DNA from: DATNFP01 sp035606335
Lineage (GTDB): Bacteria; Bacteroidota; Bacteroidia; Chitinophagales; Chitinophagaceae
Direction: 5' to 3'
DNA length: 20,761 nt
NCBI GenBank assembly: GCA_035606335.1
Contig: DATNFP010000098.1
Span: 1 to 20,761 of the forward strand
Each line of letters starts with the position of its first letter. Positions within the stretch are counted from its first letter, which is position 1. The position numbers and the translations under genes were made by a program. A model generated the notes under the pieces. It saw nothing but the letters and a program-made list of their open reading frames with translations, was not told the origin of the DNA and ran no database searches. This document shows, piece after piece, positions 1-7,845 of the stretch.

Positions 1-2
1 AA

Positions 3-128
3 AACATACCCTGGAGCAACAAAACAGAGCAGGTATCTGTTGCAGGCCTGGCTCCGGGTGTTTACTTCCTTTCTATAGCCGATGCAACGGGGAACATGTG
101 GCGTACGCAACGATTGATAAAGCAATGA
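3..128 (+). CDS. 3' end of a T9SS-exported protein (C-terminal sorting domain), partial
   Basis: An open frame runs in from the left edge and stops at TGA 126-128, giving about 41 residues. The end reads VSVAGLAPGVYFLSIADATG, then N-M-W-R-T-Q-R-L-I-K-Q. The pattern 'L-x-P-G-V-Y-x-L-x-I', then G, then a basic end such as K-L-I-K-Q, is the hallmark of the type A T9SS C-terminal sorting domain. That domain steers secreted proteins through the SprA translocon and is then cleaved off. The cargo domain lies outside the window, so the protein's own function cannot be told. The frame is followed at once by a strong terminator, as expected at a gene end. Confidence 0.8.
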   Translation, partial: NIPWSNKTEQVSVAGLAPGVYFLSIADATGNMWRTQRLIKQ

Positions 129-144
129 TGGAAATTATAACAGT

Positions 145-185
145 TAAATAAGAAAATCCCCGGATTACGGGGATTTTCTTATTTA
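145..185. terminator. Long perfect hairpin terminator
   Basis: Bases 145-162 pair perfectly with 168-185 (18 bp) around a 5-nt loop (163-167). The core is a GC block, CCCCG/CGGGG, flanked by A-rich and T-rich arms, so it can act as an intrinsic terminator on either strand. It closes the left-edge gene and insulates the operon that starts at 247. Confidence 0.85.
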
Positions 186-212
186 GTATATTTAAAATGC
201 TGCTTATCTTAG
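182..212 (+). promoter_or_regulatory. Possible weak promoter for the fkbH operon
   Basis: TATCTTAG at 205-212 differs by one base from the Bacteroidota -7 box TAnnTTTG. TTTA at 182-185 sits 19 nt upstream, one base off the usual TTTG -33 box. Transcription would begin near 217-220, which favours the ATG at 247 as the start of the next gene over the TTG at 217. Both boxes are imperfect and the left one lies in the terminator stem, so the call is tentative. Confidence 0.25.
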
Positions 213-246
213 TCCATTGGAAATTGTGGCCCCCGGGCAGTATACT

Positions 247-1989
247 ATGTACTCATTTACCGAACTAAAAAAGAATTTAAAAAAAGATTACAACAGTTTT
301 AGAAAAGTGCGCCTGGCAATATTGGGTGATACCAGCACTCAGATATTGGCACAGGCACTGAAGGGTTATGCCTTCCATTATCAGATACATCTTGATATTT
401 ATGAGGCCGATTTTAACCAGATAGAGCGGCAGGTATTTGACGCTTCTTCTGATTTGTATGCGTTTAAGCCTGAAATAACAATTGTTTTTAACGCCGTTGA
501 AAAGCTGCTGTATAAATTCAATAAGTGCAATCCCCAGGGTAAGATGCATTTTGCGGAGGGACATCTGCAAGGCATTTCGGCAATGTACGAAGTGTTGGAA
601 GAGCAGCTTGGATGCAAGGTGATTTACTATAATTTTTGTGAGATAGACAATGCTGTTTTTGGCAATTACGCGAATAAGACCACTTCATCATTTATCTATC
701 AGCTCAGAAAAATAAACCTGGAGTTGATGCGCCTGGCTCAATATGCCGGGAATTTTTATGTATGCGATTTATGCACTTTGCAAAATAGGATAGGCAGGAA
801 CAATGTATTTGCAGCAAACATTTACATTAATACAGATATGGTATTTAGCCTCGACTTTATACCTCATGTTGCAAAAAGCACTTTAGACATTATTACGGCA
901 TTGCAGGGGAAAGCGCATAAATGCCTGATCCTCGATCTGGATAATACATTGTGGGGCGGCGTAATAGGTGATGATGGCATAGAGAATGTCCACATTGGCA
1001 ATCTCGGTATAGGCAAGGCATTTACCGAATTTCAACTGTGGTTGAAAGCACTGAAAGAAAGGGGTATCATACTTGCGGTTTGTAGTAAGAACACAGAATC
1101 TGTTGCTAAAGAGGTTTTCCAAAGCCATCCGGATATGGTGCTTCGCCTCCATGATATCGCTGTATTTGTTGCTAACTGGGAAAATAAGGTAGATAATATA
1201 AGGTACATTCAGTCTGTTCTGAACATCGGGTACGATTCTATGGTTTTCGTAGATGATAACCCTTTCGAGCGGAATATGGTACGCAATAATATACCGGATA
1301 TTACTGTGCCTGAAATGCCGGAAGATCCTGCTGATTATCTTTCGTTTTTATATTCTCAAAATTTATTCGAGACAGCTTCATTTTCTGTGGAAGATGAAAA
1401 TAGGACAACCTATTACCAGACAGAATCAAAAAGGGTCTCAGCTCAAAAAGCACACACAGATGAAGGGGCTTTTTTAGAAAGCCTTGATATGACATCCGAT
1501 GTGCAGCATTTTAATAAATTCAATACTCCAAGAGTCGCACAACTGAGCCAGCGTTCCAACCAGTTCAACCTTCGCACAATAAGATACACAGAAGCCGATA
1601 TCGAAAGAATGGGCGCAGATAACAGCTTTTATACTTTCACATTTACCCTCGAAGACAAGTTTGGAGATAATGGATTGATATGTGTGGTTATACTGAAAAA
1701 AGAAGATAGCACGACATTATTTATAGATTCCTGGTTTATGAGCTGCCGGGTACTAAAGCGCAGCATGGAGGAGTTTGTATTAAACACTATTGTATCGTTT
1801 GCAGCTGAAAATGGTTTCAGATCATTGAAAGGTGAGTATATTGCAACTGCTAAAAATGAATTGGTAAAAGACCATTACAAGAATTTAGGCTTTCAGCAAA
1901 AAGAAGGATTTTGGATATTGGCAATAGATAGCTACAATGCAAAAGGAAGTTACATTAAAAACAAAAATGTACCTGTAAATAATGGATAA
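247..1989 (+). CDS. FkbH-like HAD-IIIC family enzyme (probable glyceryl-carrier protein loading)
   Basis: This is a 580-residue protein of the FkbH/HAD-IIIC family. Characterised members take the glyceryl group from 1,3-bisphosphoglycerate, dephosphorylate it and load it on the phosphopantetheine arm of an acyl carrier protein. The HAD nucleophile motif is LDLDNTLWGGVIGDDG, with Asp230, Asp232 and Thr234 in the DxDxT pattern. The later acidic motif FVDDNPFERN has Asp336-Asp337. The family's C-terminal GNAT-like half is also present, with RVAQLSQRSNQFNLRTIRYT and, near the end, W-F-M-S-C-R-V-L-K-R. An in-frame TTG at 217 would add ten residues; I prefer ATG 247, which begins the conserved-looking part. 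The stop overlaps the acyl carrier protein gene by 8 nt, which supports pairing with that carrier. The exact acyl group is inferred from the family. Confidence 0.9.
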   Translation: MYSFTELKKNLKKDYNSFRKVRLAILGDTSTQILAQALKGYAFHYQIHLDIYEADFNQIERQVFDASSDLYAFKPEITIVFNAVEKLLYKFNKCNPQGKMHFAEGHLQGISAMYEVLEEQLGCKVIYYNFCEIDNAVFGNYANKTTSSFIYQLRKINLELMRLAQYAGNFYVCDLCTLQNRIGRNNVFAANIYINTDMVFSLDFIPHVAKSTLDIITALQGKAHKCLILDLDNTLWGGVIGDDGIENVHIGNLGIGKAFTEFQLWLKALKERGIILAVCSKNTESVAKEVFQSHPDMVLRLHDIAVFVANWENKVDNIRYIQSVLNIGYDSMVFVDDNPFERNMVRNNIPDITVPEMPEDPADYLSFLYSQNLFETASFSVEDENRTTYYQTESKRVSAQKAHTDEGAFLESLDMTSDVQHFNKFNTPRVAQLSQRSNQFNLRTIRYTEADIERMGADNSFYTFTFTLEDKFGDNGLICVVILKKEDSTTLFIDSWFMSCRVLKRSMEEFVLNTIVSFAAENGFRSLKGEYIATAKNELVKDHYKNLGFQQKEGFWILAIDSYNAKGSYIKNKNVPVNNG

Positions 1990-2221
1990 AAACGAGATAC
2001 TGGTAAGGGTAAATGAAATATTTAAGAAAGAACTGGATAATGAGGATATAAAGCTGGATTTTGAAAGTACTGCTAAAGATGTAGAGGAATGGGATTCCCT
2101 ATCGCATGTGCAGTTGATCGTAGCGATTGAAAAAAGTTTTAAAATACGTTTTGCTTCAAGAGAGATACAAAGCTGGCAGAATGTGGGACAAATGGTAGAA
2201 ACCATTTTTAAAAAGCTATAG
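1982..2221 (+). CDS. Acyl carrier protein
   Basis: A 79-residue acidic helical protein with the carrier-protein signature EEWDSLSHVQLIVAIE. Ser39 in the DSL motif should carry the 4'-phosphopantetheine arm. Its length is typical of a stand-alone carrier protein. The ATG overlaps the end of the FkbH-like gene by 8 nt (ATGGATAA), which implies translational coupling, and the MBOAT gene follows 36 nt downstream. By context it is a dedicated carrier for this operon rather than the fatty-acid-synthesis ACP, and it plays the part DltC plays in D-alanylation. The family call is firm; the cargo is inferred. Confidence 0.92.
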   Translation: MDKNEILVRVNEIFKKELDNEDIKLDFESTAKDVEEWDSLSHVQLIVAIEKSFKIRFASREIQSWQNVGQMVETIFKKL

Positions 2222-2257
2222 CGTATTTTTGTTGATACTGTAATACACTCCTGATAG

Positions 2258-3697
2258 ATGCTTTTTACTTCATTCATTTTTGTTTGCTTTCTACCCGTTT
2301 GCTTCTTTTTATATTGGCTGCTTTTCAGCAAAAATGTCACTACTCAGAATGTGTTTCTTTTAATAGCTAACTATTTTTTTTATGCATTTTGGGACTGGCG
2401 TTTCCTGTTTCTTTTGATAGGATATGGATTGGTCAACTATTTCATCGGATTGAAAATAGGAGAAGCATCTACCGAAAGGCAGCAGAAAGGGTGGTTGTGG
2501 CTGGCATTGATATCGGGTTTGGGAACACTGATATTTTTTAAGTACACTAATTTCTTTATTGGTTCTTTTGCCGATCTTCTTGCATTGCTCAACATCCATG
2601 CAAATCTTTACATACTGAATATCATATTGCCCTTAGGTATCAGTTTTTATACCTTTCAGACATTGGGATATGTTTTAGATGTTTATAAGGGAAAAGTATC
2701 TCCAACTAAAAACTTGTTGTCATTTCTTACATACACAGGCTTTTTCCCTATTGTTATGTCAGGCCCTATTGAGCGCTCCACCAATTTGCTCGTTCAGTTA
2801 CAGCGTAAACGCACTTTTGACCCTGAAATTGCAAAAGATGGTTTAAGGCAGATGTTGTGGGGATTTTTTAAAAAAATTGTTATAGCTGATAATTGTGCGC
2901 TGATAGTCGATAATATTTTTGGCAATTACAGGCATGCCTCTTCCTTTTCTCTTTTGTTTGGGGCCATTTTGTTTACTATACAGTTGTATGCTGATTTCTC
3001 AGGATATTCCGAAATAGCGATTGGCGTTGCAAAGCTGTTTGGCTTTGATCTCGTAAGGAATTTTGCATATCCTTTTTTCGCTCAAAATATCGCCGATTTC
3101 TGGCGCAGGTGGCATATGTCGCTTACATCATGGCTTACTGAATACCTATTTACTCCGTTAAGTATTGCTTTGAGGGATTATGGAAAGGTGGGATTAATAT
3201 TTTCTATCCTGCTTACCTATATCATTATAGGGTTTTGGCATGGCGCTAACTGGACTTTTATTGTTTTCGGGGCAATAAATGGTATTTATTATATCCCGAT
3301 GATATTAAGAGGAAGACTTAATAAAAAAACTGCCAAGTCAAAAGCAAAATGGCTGCCTGGATTGCCTGAAGCAGGAAGAATGCTTGGCACATTCGGACTT
3401 ATTGTTTTTGCAGAGATCTTTTTCAGGTCAGAGACCGTATCTGATGCTTTGCGTTATATACGCAGGATATTTTCAGCATCTATAACACAATACAGGGATT
3501 TAAGCGGTCATTTGGATCTGTGGATGTTTATAGCGCTTATGTTTATTGTGGAATGGATACAAAGAGATAAGCAGCATGCTTTGCAAATGAACAATAAGTC
3601 TGCAATTGCATGGCGATGGGGTATATATACACTATTTGTCCTTCTGATCTTTTTTGCCGGAGGTGAACAGCAAAGGTTTATTTATTTTCAGTTTTAA
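2258..3697 (+). CDS. MBOAT family membrane O-acyltransferase (AlgI/DltB-like)
   Basis: A 479-residue polytopic membrane protein. It starts with a hydrophobic segment (MLFTSFIFVCFLPVCFFLYW) and has many later membrane spans. MBOAT landmarks are present in order: MSGPIERSTNL in the first half, DFWRRWHMSLTSWL (His286), and the catalytic-histidine motif GFWHGANW (His328). Such proteins pass acyl groups from a cytoplasmic donor to an acceptor at or across the inner membrane, as AlgI does for alginate O-acetylation and DltB for D-alanylation. Length matches the AlgI/DltB group. Sitting between an acyl carrier protein and an SGNH-like protein, it most likely takes its acyl group from the carrier at 1982-2221. 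The acceptor (polysaccharide, lipid or glycan) cannot be read from the sequence. Confidence 0.95.
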   Translation: MLFTSFIFVCFLPVCFFLYWLLFSKNVTTQNVFLLIANYFFYAFWDWRFLFLLIGYGLVNYFIGLKIGEASTERQQKGWLWLALISGLGTLIFFKYTNFFIGSFADLLALLNIHANLYILNIILPLGISFYTFQTLGYVLDVYKGKVSPTKNLLSFLTYTGFFPIVMSGPIERSTNLLVQLQRKRTFDPEIAKDGLRQMLWGFFKKIVIADNCALIVDNIFGNYRHASSFSLLFGAILFTIQLYADFSGYSEIAIGVAKLFGFDLVRNFAYPFFAQNIADFWRRWHMSLTSWLTEYLFTPLSIALRDYGKVGLIFSILLTYIIIGFWHGANWTFIVFGAINGIYYIPMILRGRLNKKTAKSKAKWLPGLPEAGRMLGTFGLIVFAEIFFRSETVSDALRYIRRIFSASITQYRDLSGHLDLWMFIALMFIVEWIQRDKQHALQMNNKSAIAWRWGIYTLFVLLIFFAGGEQQRFIYFQF

Positions 3698-3703
3698 CAG
3701 CGG

Positions 3704-4645
3704 ATGAAAAGATTTTTATTACATGTTTTCGCTTTTTGTGTCCTCATCGCGGGGCTGCTGTTTGTTATTACGCAAATAACTGATCGTGGGTTACGGCATA
3801 GCAATTATTCCGGTTTCAGGGTTTGGAATGATATACGCAACGGAGCGATAAATGCGGATGTTTTAATACAGGGTAGCTCGCATTCGTGGGTGCAGATAGA
3901 TCCGCATATACTTGATACTGCCCTTCATACCGATAGCTATAATATAGGTATGGATGGCTATAGCTTTGATGTGCAATATGCCAGGTATCGGATGTACCGT
4001 GAATACAATAGAAAACCCAAAATGATAGTGCAGGTTTTGGACTACTTTGTTTTCAACAAGACCACTTCTTTATTTGATAAGCATCAGTTTCTGCCTTATC
4101 TGGATAATGGCTATATTAATGATGAGGTAACACAGGTTGGCATGCCTGCTTATTATCATTACCTTCCTTTTTTAAAATACCAGGAAAATCCAGAATACAT
4201 TGATGTAGGTTTAAGAGAGTTCTTTGATGTCAAGCACTGGCCGCTCACGGTTTATAAAGGCTTTCAAGGGCAAGACAGGCATTGGGATCAATCACAGTTC
4301 GATAATTTCAGGCATAATTTCAAGTACATCACTCCCGAGCTATCAGACGAAACTCTGAATGATGCTTATAGATTTCTGGATTCGTGTCGGAAAGAAGACA
4401 TTAAGGTGGTTTTTGTGTTCACGCCTCATTATTATCAGTTCTCACAAATGGTAGCTTACAAGAGTAAATACATACAATTTCTAAAAGATATTGCAAGCAG
4501 ATACGGCGCGGCATTTTTTGACTTTACTAACGATAGTATTTGCTATCATAAGGACTATTATTATAATGGGACCCACTTAAACAAATGGGGTGCTACTGCT
4601 TTTTCTTTAAAATTGGCGGATAGTCTTAAGACGATATACAAGTAA
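3704..4645 (+). CDS. Membrane-anchored SGNH/DltD-like protein, partner of the MBOAT
   Basis: A 313-residue protein with one N-terminal membrane segment (about residues 3-24, after MKR) and an extracytoplasmic domain. The start of that domain, VLIQGSSHSWVQIDP (Ser58/Ser59/Ser61), looks like an SGNH block I, where a Ser in a G-x-S context is the nucleophile. The end, YYYNGTHLNKWGATAFS, resembles the SGNH block V D-x-x-H-L-N-x-x-G, with His291. The Asp expected three residues before that His is Asn288, so the standard Asp-His pair is not complete; Asp284 is nearby. It begins 6 nt after the MBOAT stop, so the two are surely co-expressed. DltD and AlgJ/AlgX proteins hold the same position beside DltB and AlgI. 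The fold assignment rests on short motifs only. Confidence 0.7.
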   Translation: MKRFLLHVFAFCVLIAGLLFVITQITDRGLRHSNYSGFRVWNDIRNGAINADVLIQGSSHSWVQIDPHILDTALHTDSYNIGMDGYSFDVQYARYRMYREYNRKPKMIVQVLDYFVFNKTTSLFDKHQFLPYLDNGYINDEVTQVGMPAYYHYLPFLKYQENPEYIDVGLREFFDVKHWPLTVYKGFQGQDRHWDQSQFDNFRHNFKYITPELSDETLNDAYRFLDSCRKEDIKVVFVFTPHYYQFSQMVAYKSKYIQFLKDIASRYGAAFFDFTNDSICYHKDYYYNGTHLNKWGATAFSLKLADSLKTIYK

Positions 4646-4792
4646 CACAAAACCTGCAATTTTTTCTGTCACCTATTACGTTTTTAATTTATTTTTAATA
4701 AGTACCGGATATCGTTTTTACGATTTCAAATATCATGTATGTACGCACATTTTAAAAATTAAAGGATAAACAGGTAAATTAGAGCAAATTAA

Positions 4793-4823
4793 TTTGGATA
4801 CTTGACTTTCTTAATTAATTTTG
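4793..4823 (+). promoter_or_regulatory. Bacteroidota-type promoter of the PUR-family gene
   Basis: TTTG at 4793-4796 and TAATTTTG at 4816-4823 are separated by 19 nt. Both boxes match the Bacteroidota consensus TTTG-N19-TAnnTTTG exactly. Transcription should start near 4828-4831, giving a leader of about 30 nt before the GTG start at 4859. The rest of the 213-nt gap after the SGNH-like gene is AT-rich; I see no clear terminator hairpin in it. Confidence 0.7.
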
Positions 4824-4858
4824 CCCACTCAATTTGTTCACAAAAAATATAAAGAACT

Positions 4859-5242
4859 GTGGCGTACGAAAACAAAAACTTTGGCGATAACAGCCGCAAT
4901 AATGAGAGTCTGTTTAGCAAACGCATTAAAGCAGGTAAGAGAAGAACTTATTTTTTTGATGTTCGTTCAACCCGTGGTAACGACTACTTCGTGACCATCA
5001 CTGAAAGTAAAAAACGTTTTGATGACAATGGCTACGACCGTCACAAAATGTTTCTTTACAAAGAAGACTTCAACAAGTTTCTTAATGCTCTCACCGAGAC
5101 ATTGAACTATGTTAAGACTGAGCTGATGCCTGACTTCGATTTTGATGCATACAATCACGATCAGGAGAATGAGGAATCTGTTTCTGCTGCTGCTCCACTT
5201 GAAAATAATGAAGGTAGCGGGGTGGATGATTGGAAAATCTAA
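4859..5242 (+). CDS. PUR-alpha-like (DUF3276) DNA/RNA-binding protein
   Basis: A 127-residue protein with one PUR-type module. The segment KRIKAGKRRTYFFDVRSTRG, then DYFVTITESKKRF, then DRHKMFLYKEDFNKFLNAL fits the family of small PUR proteins in Bacteroidota and spirochaetes (Borrelia BpuR is the characterised relative). These bind single-stranded DNA or RNA and modulate gene expression. The C-terminal 30 residues are acidic and low in complexity (H-D-Q-E-N-E-E and similar), which is common in nucleic-acid-binding proteins. The start is GTG at 4859: it gives the expected M-A-Y-E-N beginning and lies 35 nt after a good promoter. It stands alone between that promoter and a strong terminator. 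The regulatory target is unknown. Confidence 0.85.
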   Translation: MAYENKNFGDNSRNNESLFSKRIKAGKRRTYFFDVRSTRGNDYFVTITESKKRFDDNGYDRHKMFLYKEDFNKFLNALTETLNYVKTELMPDFDFDAYNHDQENEESVSAAAPLENNEGSGVDDWKI

Positions 5243-5266
5243 CCTTATCCTTCTACATAAATATTT

Positions 5267-5294
5267 AAAAGCCGCCTTTGCAAAGGCGGCTTTT
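5267..5294. terminator. Bidirectional terminator between convergent genes
   Basis: AAAAGCCGCCTTTG (5267-5280) is followed at once by its exact reverse complement (5281-5294), ending in a T run. It is a perfect 28-nt palindrome with a GC-rich core and A/T flanks. It lies between the stop of the PUR gene and the stop of the helicase gene and should end both transcripts. Confidence 0.92.
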
Positions 5295-5326
5295 TTATGA
5301 TGTTAACAAGAGAGTTTTTTAAATTA

Positions 5327-7618
5327 TCAATTCACTATCCGTAGCTTGGCATAGTTAAGCATTATCTTTTTTTGCCCGTGCCCATTTTGAAATTGTATCG
5401 TCGCAATACGATTGTTTACGCCTCCTTCCATTTGTATGATCTTGCCAAAACCAAATTTTTGATGTTCCACATCTGTGCCCACATTCATTTGTTGAGGATC
5501 ATCCGCTTTAAAATCAGAAGCAGGTTTATGTACAGGTGGGACAGGCTGCTGTAGCTTATCTGCCAGTTTTTTCAAAGAAGGCATTTTATCGAACGACTGG
5601 TTCAGCAAATTACCAAAAGCGCCAACAGATCCTTTCGCAGTATGGCTGCTGCCGGTAAAAGTACGGTCGACATGGATGTCAGGTAGCTCTTCGATAAACC
5701 TGCTCGGGTCATTCTGGATGAGATTGCCAAAGCGATAGCGGCTATTAGCATAGGTTACCCATAGGCGTTTTTTTGCGCGTGTTATAGCTACATAAAACAA
5801 GCGTCTTTCTTCTTCCAGGTCTGCCCTATCATAGAGGCTCATTGAGTTTGGGAACAAATTCTCTTCCAGTCCAACAACAAATACACACGGGAATTCCAGT
5901 CCCTTTGCGGCATGTATTGTCATTAGTTTCACCGTGTCCTGGTCTTCATCATTTCCTTCATCAGCATCCGTAAGAAGTGTTATCTGTTGTAGGTAGCTGC
6001 CCAGGCTTTTATCCCGAAGCTCACCTTCCTCATCAGGCGTTTCTGTAAATTCCTTAATAGAGTTCAGTAATTCCTGTACGTTTTCATAACGTGCAAGGCC
6101 CTCTACTGATTTGTCATTATATAATTCCTGCACCAATCCTGTGTGCTTCCCAATACCAAAGGCTACGTCATAAGCATTCTGCTTTTCCAGCATCACCTGG
6201 AAGCTTTTTATTTTGGTAACAAAGTCTTCTATGGCTATGGCAGCTGCTCCTTTCAATCCCACAGCTTCCAGATTTTGTAACATCTCCCAAAAAGATTTGT
6301 CCAGATCATTGGCTTTTACCGTTACCTTCTCCAGGCTGGTTTTGCCGATGCCGCGTGCCGGATAGTTAATGATGCGCTTTATATTTTCTTCATCGTTTGG
6401 ATTTACGATCACACGCAAATAGGCAAGGAAGTCTTTAATTTCTTTTCGCTGATAGAAAGATACACCACCATATAGCTTATATGGTATATTCATTCTCCGC
6501 AGGCTTTCTTCAAAGGAGCGGCTTTGCGCATTGGTGCGGTACAGTATAGCAAATTCCTTATTGAGATAATGGTTGCGCAGTTTCTGTTCGGTAATGGCAT
6601 CTGCCACAAAACGGCCCTCATCGTTATCGGTCATGGTGCGCACCAGTACTATCTTATCACCCTCACTATTGCTTGTCCATAGCTGTTTTGGTATCTGGTT
6701 TTTATTATTAGCGATCACATTGTTGGCAACGTTAAGGATAGATTGCGTGCTGCGGTAGTTTTGCTCCAGCTTTACAATTTTCACATCTTCATAGTCATCC
6801 TGAAACTGTAATATATTCTGCACAGTTGCACCGCGAAATGAGTAAATACTTTGCGCATCGTCTCCCACCACACATATATTTTCGTGAACAGCTCCAAGCA
6901 TCTTTATAATGGCATACTGTGCCAGGTTAGTATCCTGGTACTCATCTATTAAGATGTATTTAAAACGGTGCTGGTATTTTGCAAGCACATCAGGGAAATT
7001 GGTAAGCAGCACATACATTTTAAAAAGGAGGTCATCAAAATCCATTGCCCCATTTTTAAAACAGCGTTTGCTGTAAGCGTCATATATGTCTCCCATCAGT
7101 GGTCGGTTGCTACGCGCATCTTCCTGTTGTATGTGGGTATCTTGTTTGTACGTAACCGGGTCTACAAGGCTGTTTTTGGCAGCAGATATCCTGTTGTATA
7201 CATAAGACGGCTTATAGTGCTTGTCATCCAGGTTCATATCATTGACAATGCTCTTTATCACGCTTTTTGCATCATCGGTATCGTATATGGTAAAGTTGTT
7301 CGGGTAGCCAAGCTTGTTTGCTTCTGCACGTAAAATGCGGGCAAATACCGAGTGAAAAGTTCCTATATATAAATTGCGGGCTTCAGTATTACCAAGTATG
7401 CGCTCTATTCTCTCTTTCATTTCCCTGGCAGCCTTATTGGTAAAAGTGAGTGCCAGTATATTGAATGCATCCACACCCTTGTGCATAAGATGTGCTATGC
7501 GTGTAGTAAGTACTTTGGTTTTTCCACTCCCTGCTCCCGCCACGATCATCAGCGGACCGTCTATATGCTCTACAGCCTCTTGTTGCTGCTCATTTAACCC
7601 CTTCAAATATTCCTGCAT
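5327..7618 (-). CDS. uvrD: UvrD/PcrA-type superfamily 1A DNA helicase
   Basis: A 763-residue 3'-5' DNA helicase of the UvrD/PcrA group, used in nucleotide excision and mismatch repair and in clearing RecA or stalled replication intermediates. Visible motifs: Q-motif LNEQQQEAV (8-16), Walker A GAGSGKT (28-34), Walker B DEYQDT (225-230), motif III GDDAQSIYSFRGA (252-264), motif IV NYRST (287-291), then GLEFPCVFVVGLEENLFP and VAITRAKKRLWV of motifs V-VI. The last 50 residues (VGTDVEHQKFGFGKI and on) form the Tudor-like domain that PcrA/UvrD use to contact RNA polymerase. Length is normal. It shares the terminator at 5267-5294 with the PUR gene and is divergent from the beta-barrel gene at 7846. 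Whether it should be named uvrD or pcrA cannot be settled by eye. Confidence 0.96.
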   Translation of the reverse strand: MQEYLKGLNEQQQEAVEHIDGPLMIVAGAGSGKTKVLTTRIAHLMHKGVDAFNILALTFTNKAAREMKERIERILGNTEARNLYIGTFHSVFARILRAEANKLGYPNNFTIYDTDDAKSVIKSIVNDMNLDDKHYKPSYVYNRISAAKNSLVDPVTYKQDTHIQQEDARSNRPLMGDIYDAYSKRCFKNGAMDFDDLLFKMYVLLTNFPDVLAKYQHRFKYILIDEYQDTNLAQYAIIKMLGAVHENICVVGDDAQSIYSFRGATVQNILQFQDDYEDVKIVKLEQNYRSTQSILNVANNVIANNKNQIPKQLWTSNSEGDKIVLVRTMTDNDEGRFVADAITEQKLRNHYLNKEFAILYRTNAQSRSFEESLRRMNIPYKLYGGVSFYQRKEIKDFLAYLRVIVNPNDEENIKRIINYPARGIGKTSLEKVTVKANDLDKSFWEMLQNLEAVGLKGAAAIAIEDFVTKIKSFQVMLEKQNAYDVAFGIGKHTGLVQELYNDKSVEGLARYENVQELLNSIKEFTETPDEEGELRDKSLGSYLQQITLLTDADEGNDEDQDTVKLMTIHAAKGLEFPCVFVVGLEENLFPNSMSLYDRADLEEERRLFYVAITRAKKRLWVTYANSRYRFGNLIQNDPSRFIEELPDIHVDRTFTGSSHTAKGSVGAFGNLLNQSFDKMPSLKKLADKLQQPVPPVHKPASDFKADDPQQMNVGTDVEHQKFGFGKIIQMEGGVNNRIATIQFQNGHGQKKIMLNYAKLRIVN

Positions 7619-7623
7619 AACTG

Positions 7624-7631
7624 CAAATTTA
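7624..7631 (-). promoter_or_regulatory. TAnnTTTG box just upstream of the helicase gene
   Basis: On the minus strand TAAATTTG (7631 to 7624) matches the -7 box exactly, but it ends only 5 nt before the ATG at 7618. Initiation from it would give an essentially leaderless mRNA. No TTTG or TTG is found 18-20 nt upstream, so it may be chance. Confidence 0.25.
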
Positions 7632-7809
7632 CATTAAGCAAATGTGATTGGCTGTCTGCAAAATATGTTTTTTTACACCTCTTGTTATTCAATATCAACA
7701 ACATAACTTTTGGTTGTTAATGCTATTTCAGGATTTTATTTTTAAACGGTTTTCCGGATTAATTAAAAAATAATCTTACTCCTAGTTAAATGGTTGGTTT
7801 TTTTAATAT

Positions 7810-7817
7810 TATCTTTG
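7810..7817 (+). promoter_or_regulatory. Promoter -7 box of the beta-barrel gene
   Basis: TATCTTTG at 7810-7817 matches TAnnTTTG exactly and lies 28 nt before the ATG at 7846. The upstream box is unclear: a TTG at 7794-7796 is nearer than usual (13 nt). The rest of the 227-nt divergent gap (7619-7845) holds no gene that I can see. Confidence 0.5.
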
Positions 7818-7845
7818 AGATATTGTACTACCTAAAAATACTGTT

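Noticed and set aside
217..246. TTG start for the FkbH-like protein
   Set aside because: It adds ten residues to the ATG start at 247 and would lie at or before the likely transcription start.
1885..2340. 151-residue minus-strand frame across the acyl carrier protein gene
   Set aside because: It is antisense to three well-supported genes and shows no domain; its Ser/Ile-rich make-up is typical of a shadow frame.
4646..4792. Possible small gene or RNA between the SGNH-like gene and the PUR promoter
   Set aside because: All frames are short and no stable hairpin or tRNA-like fold is visible; it looks like plain AT-rich spacer.
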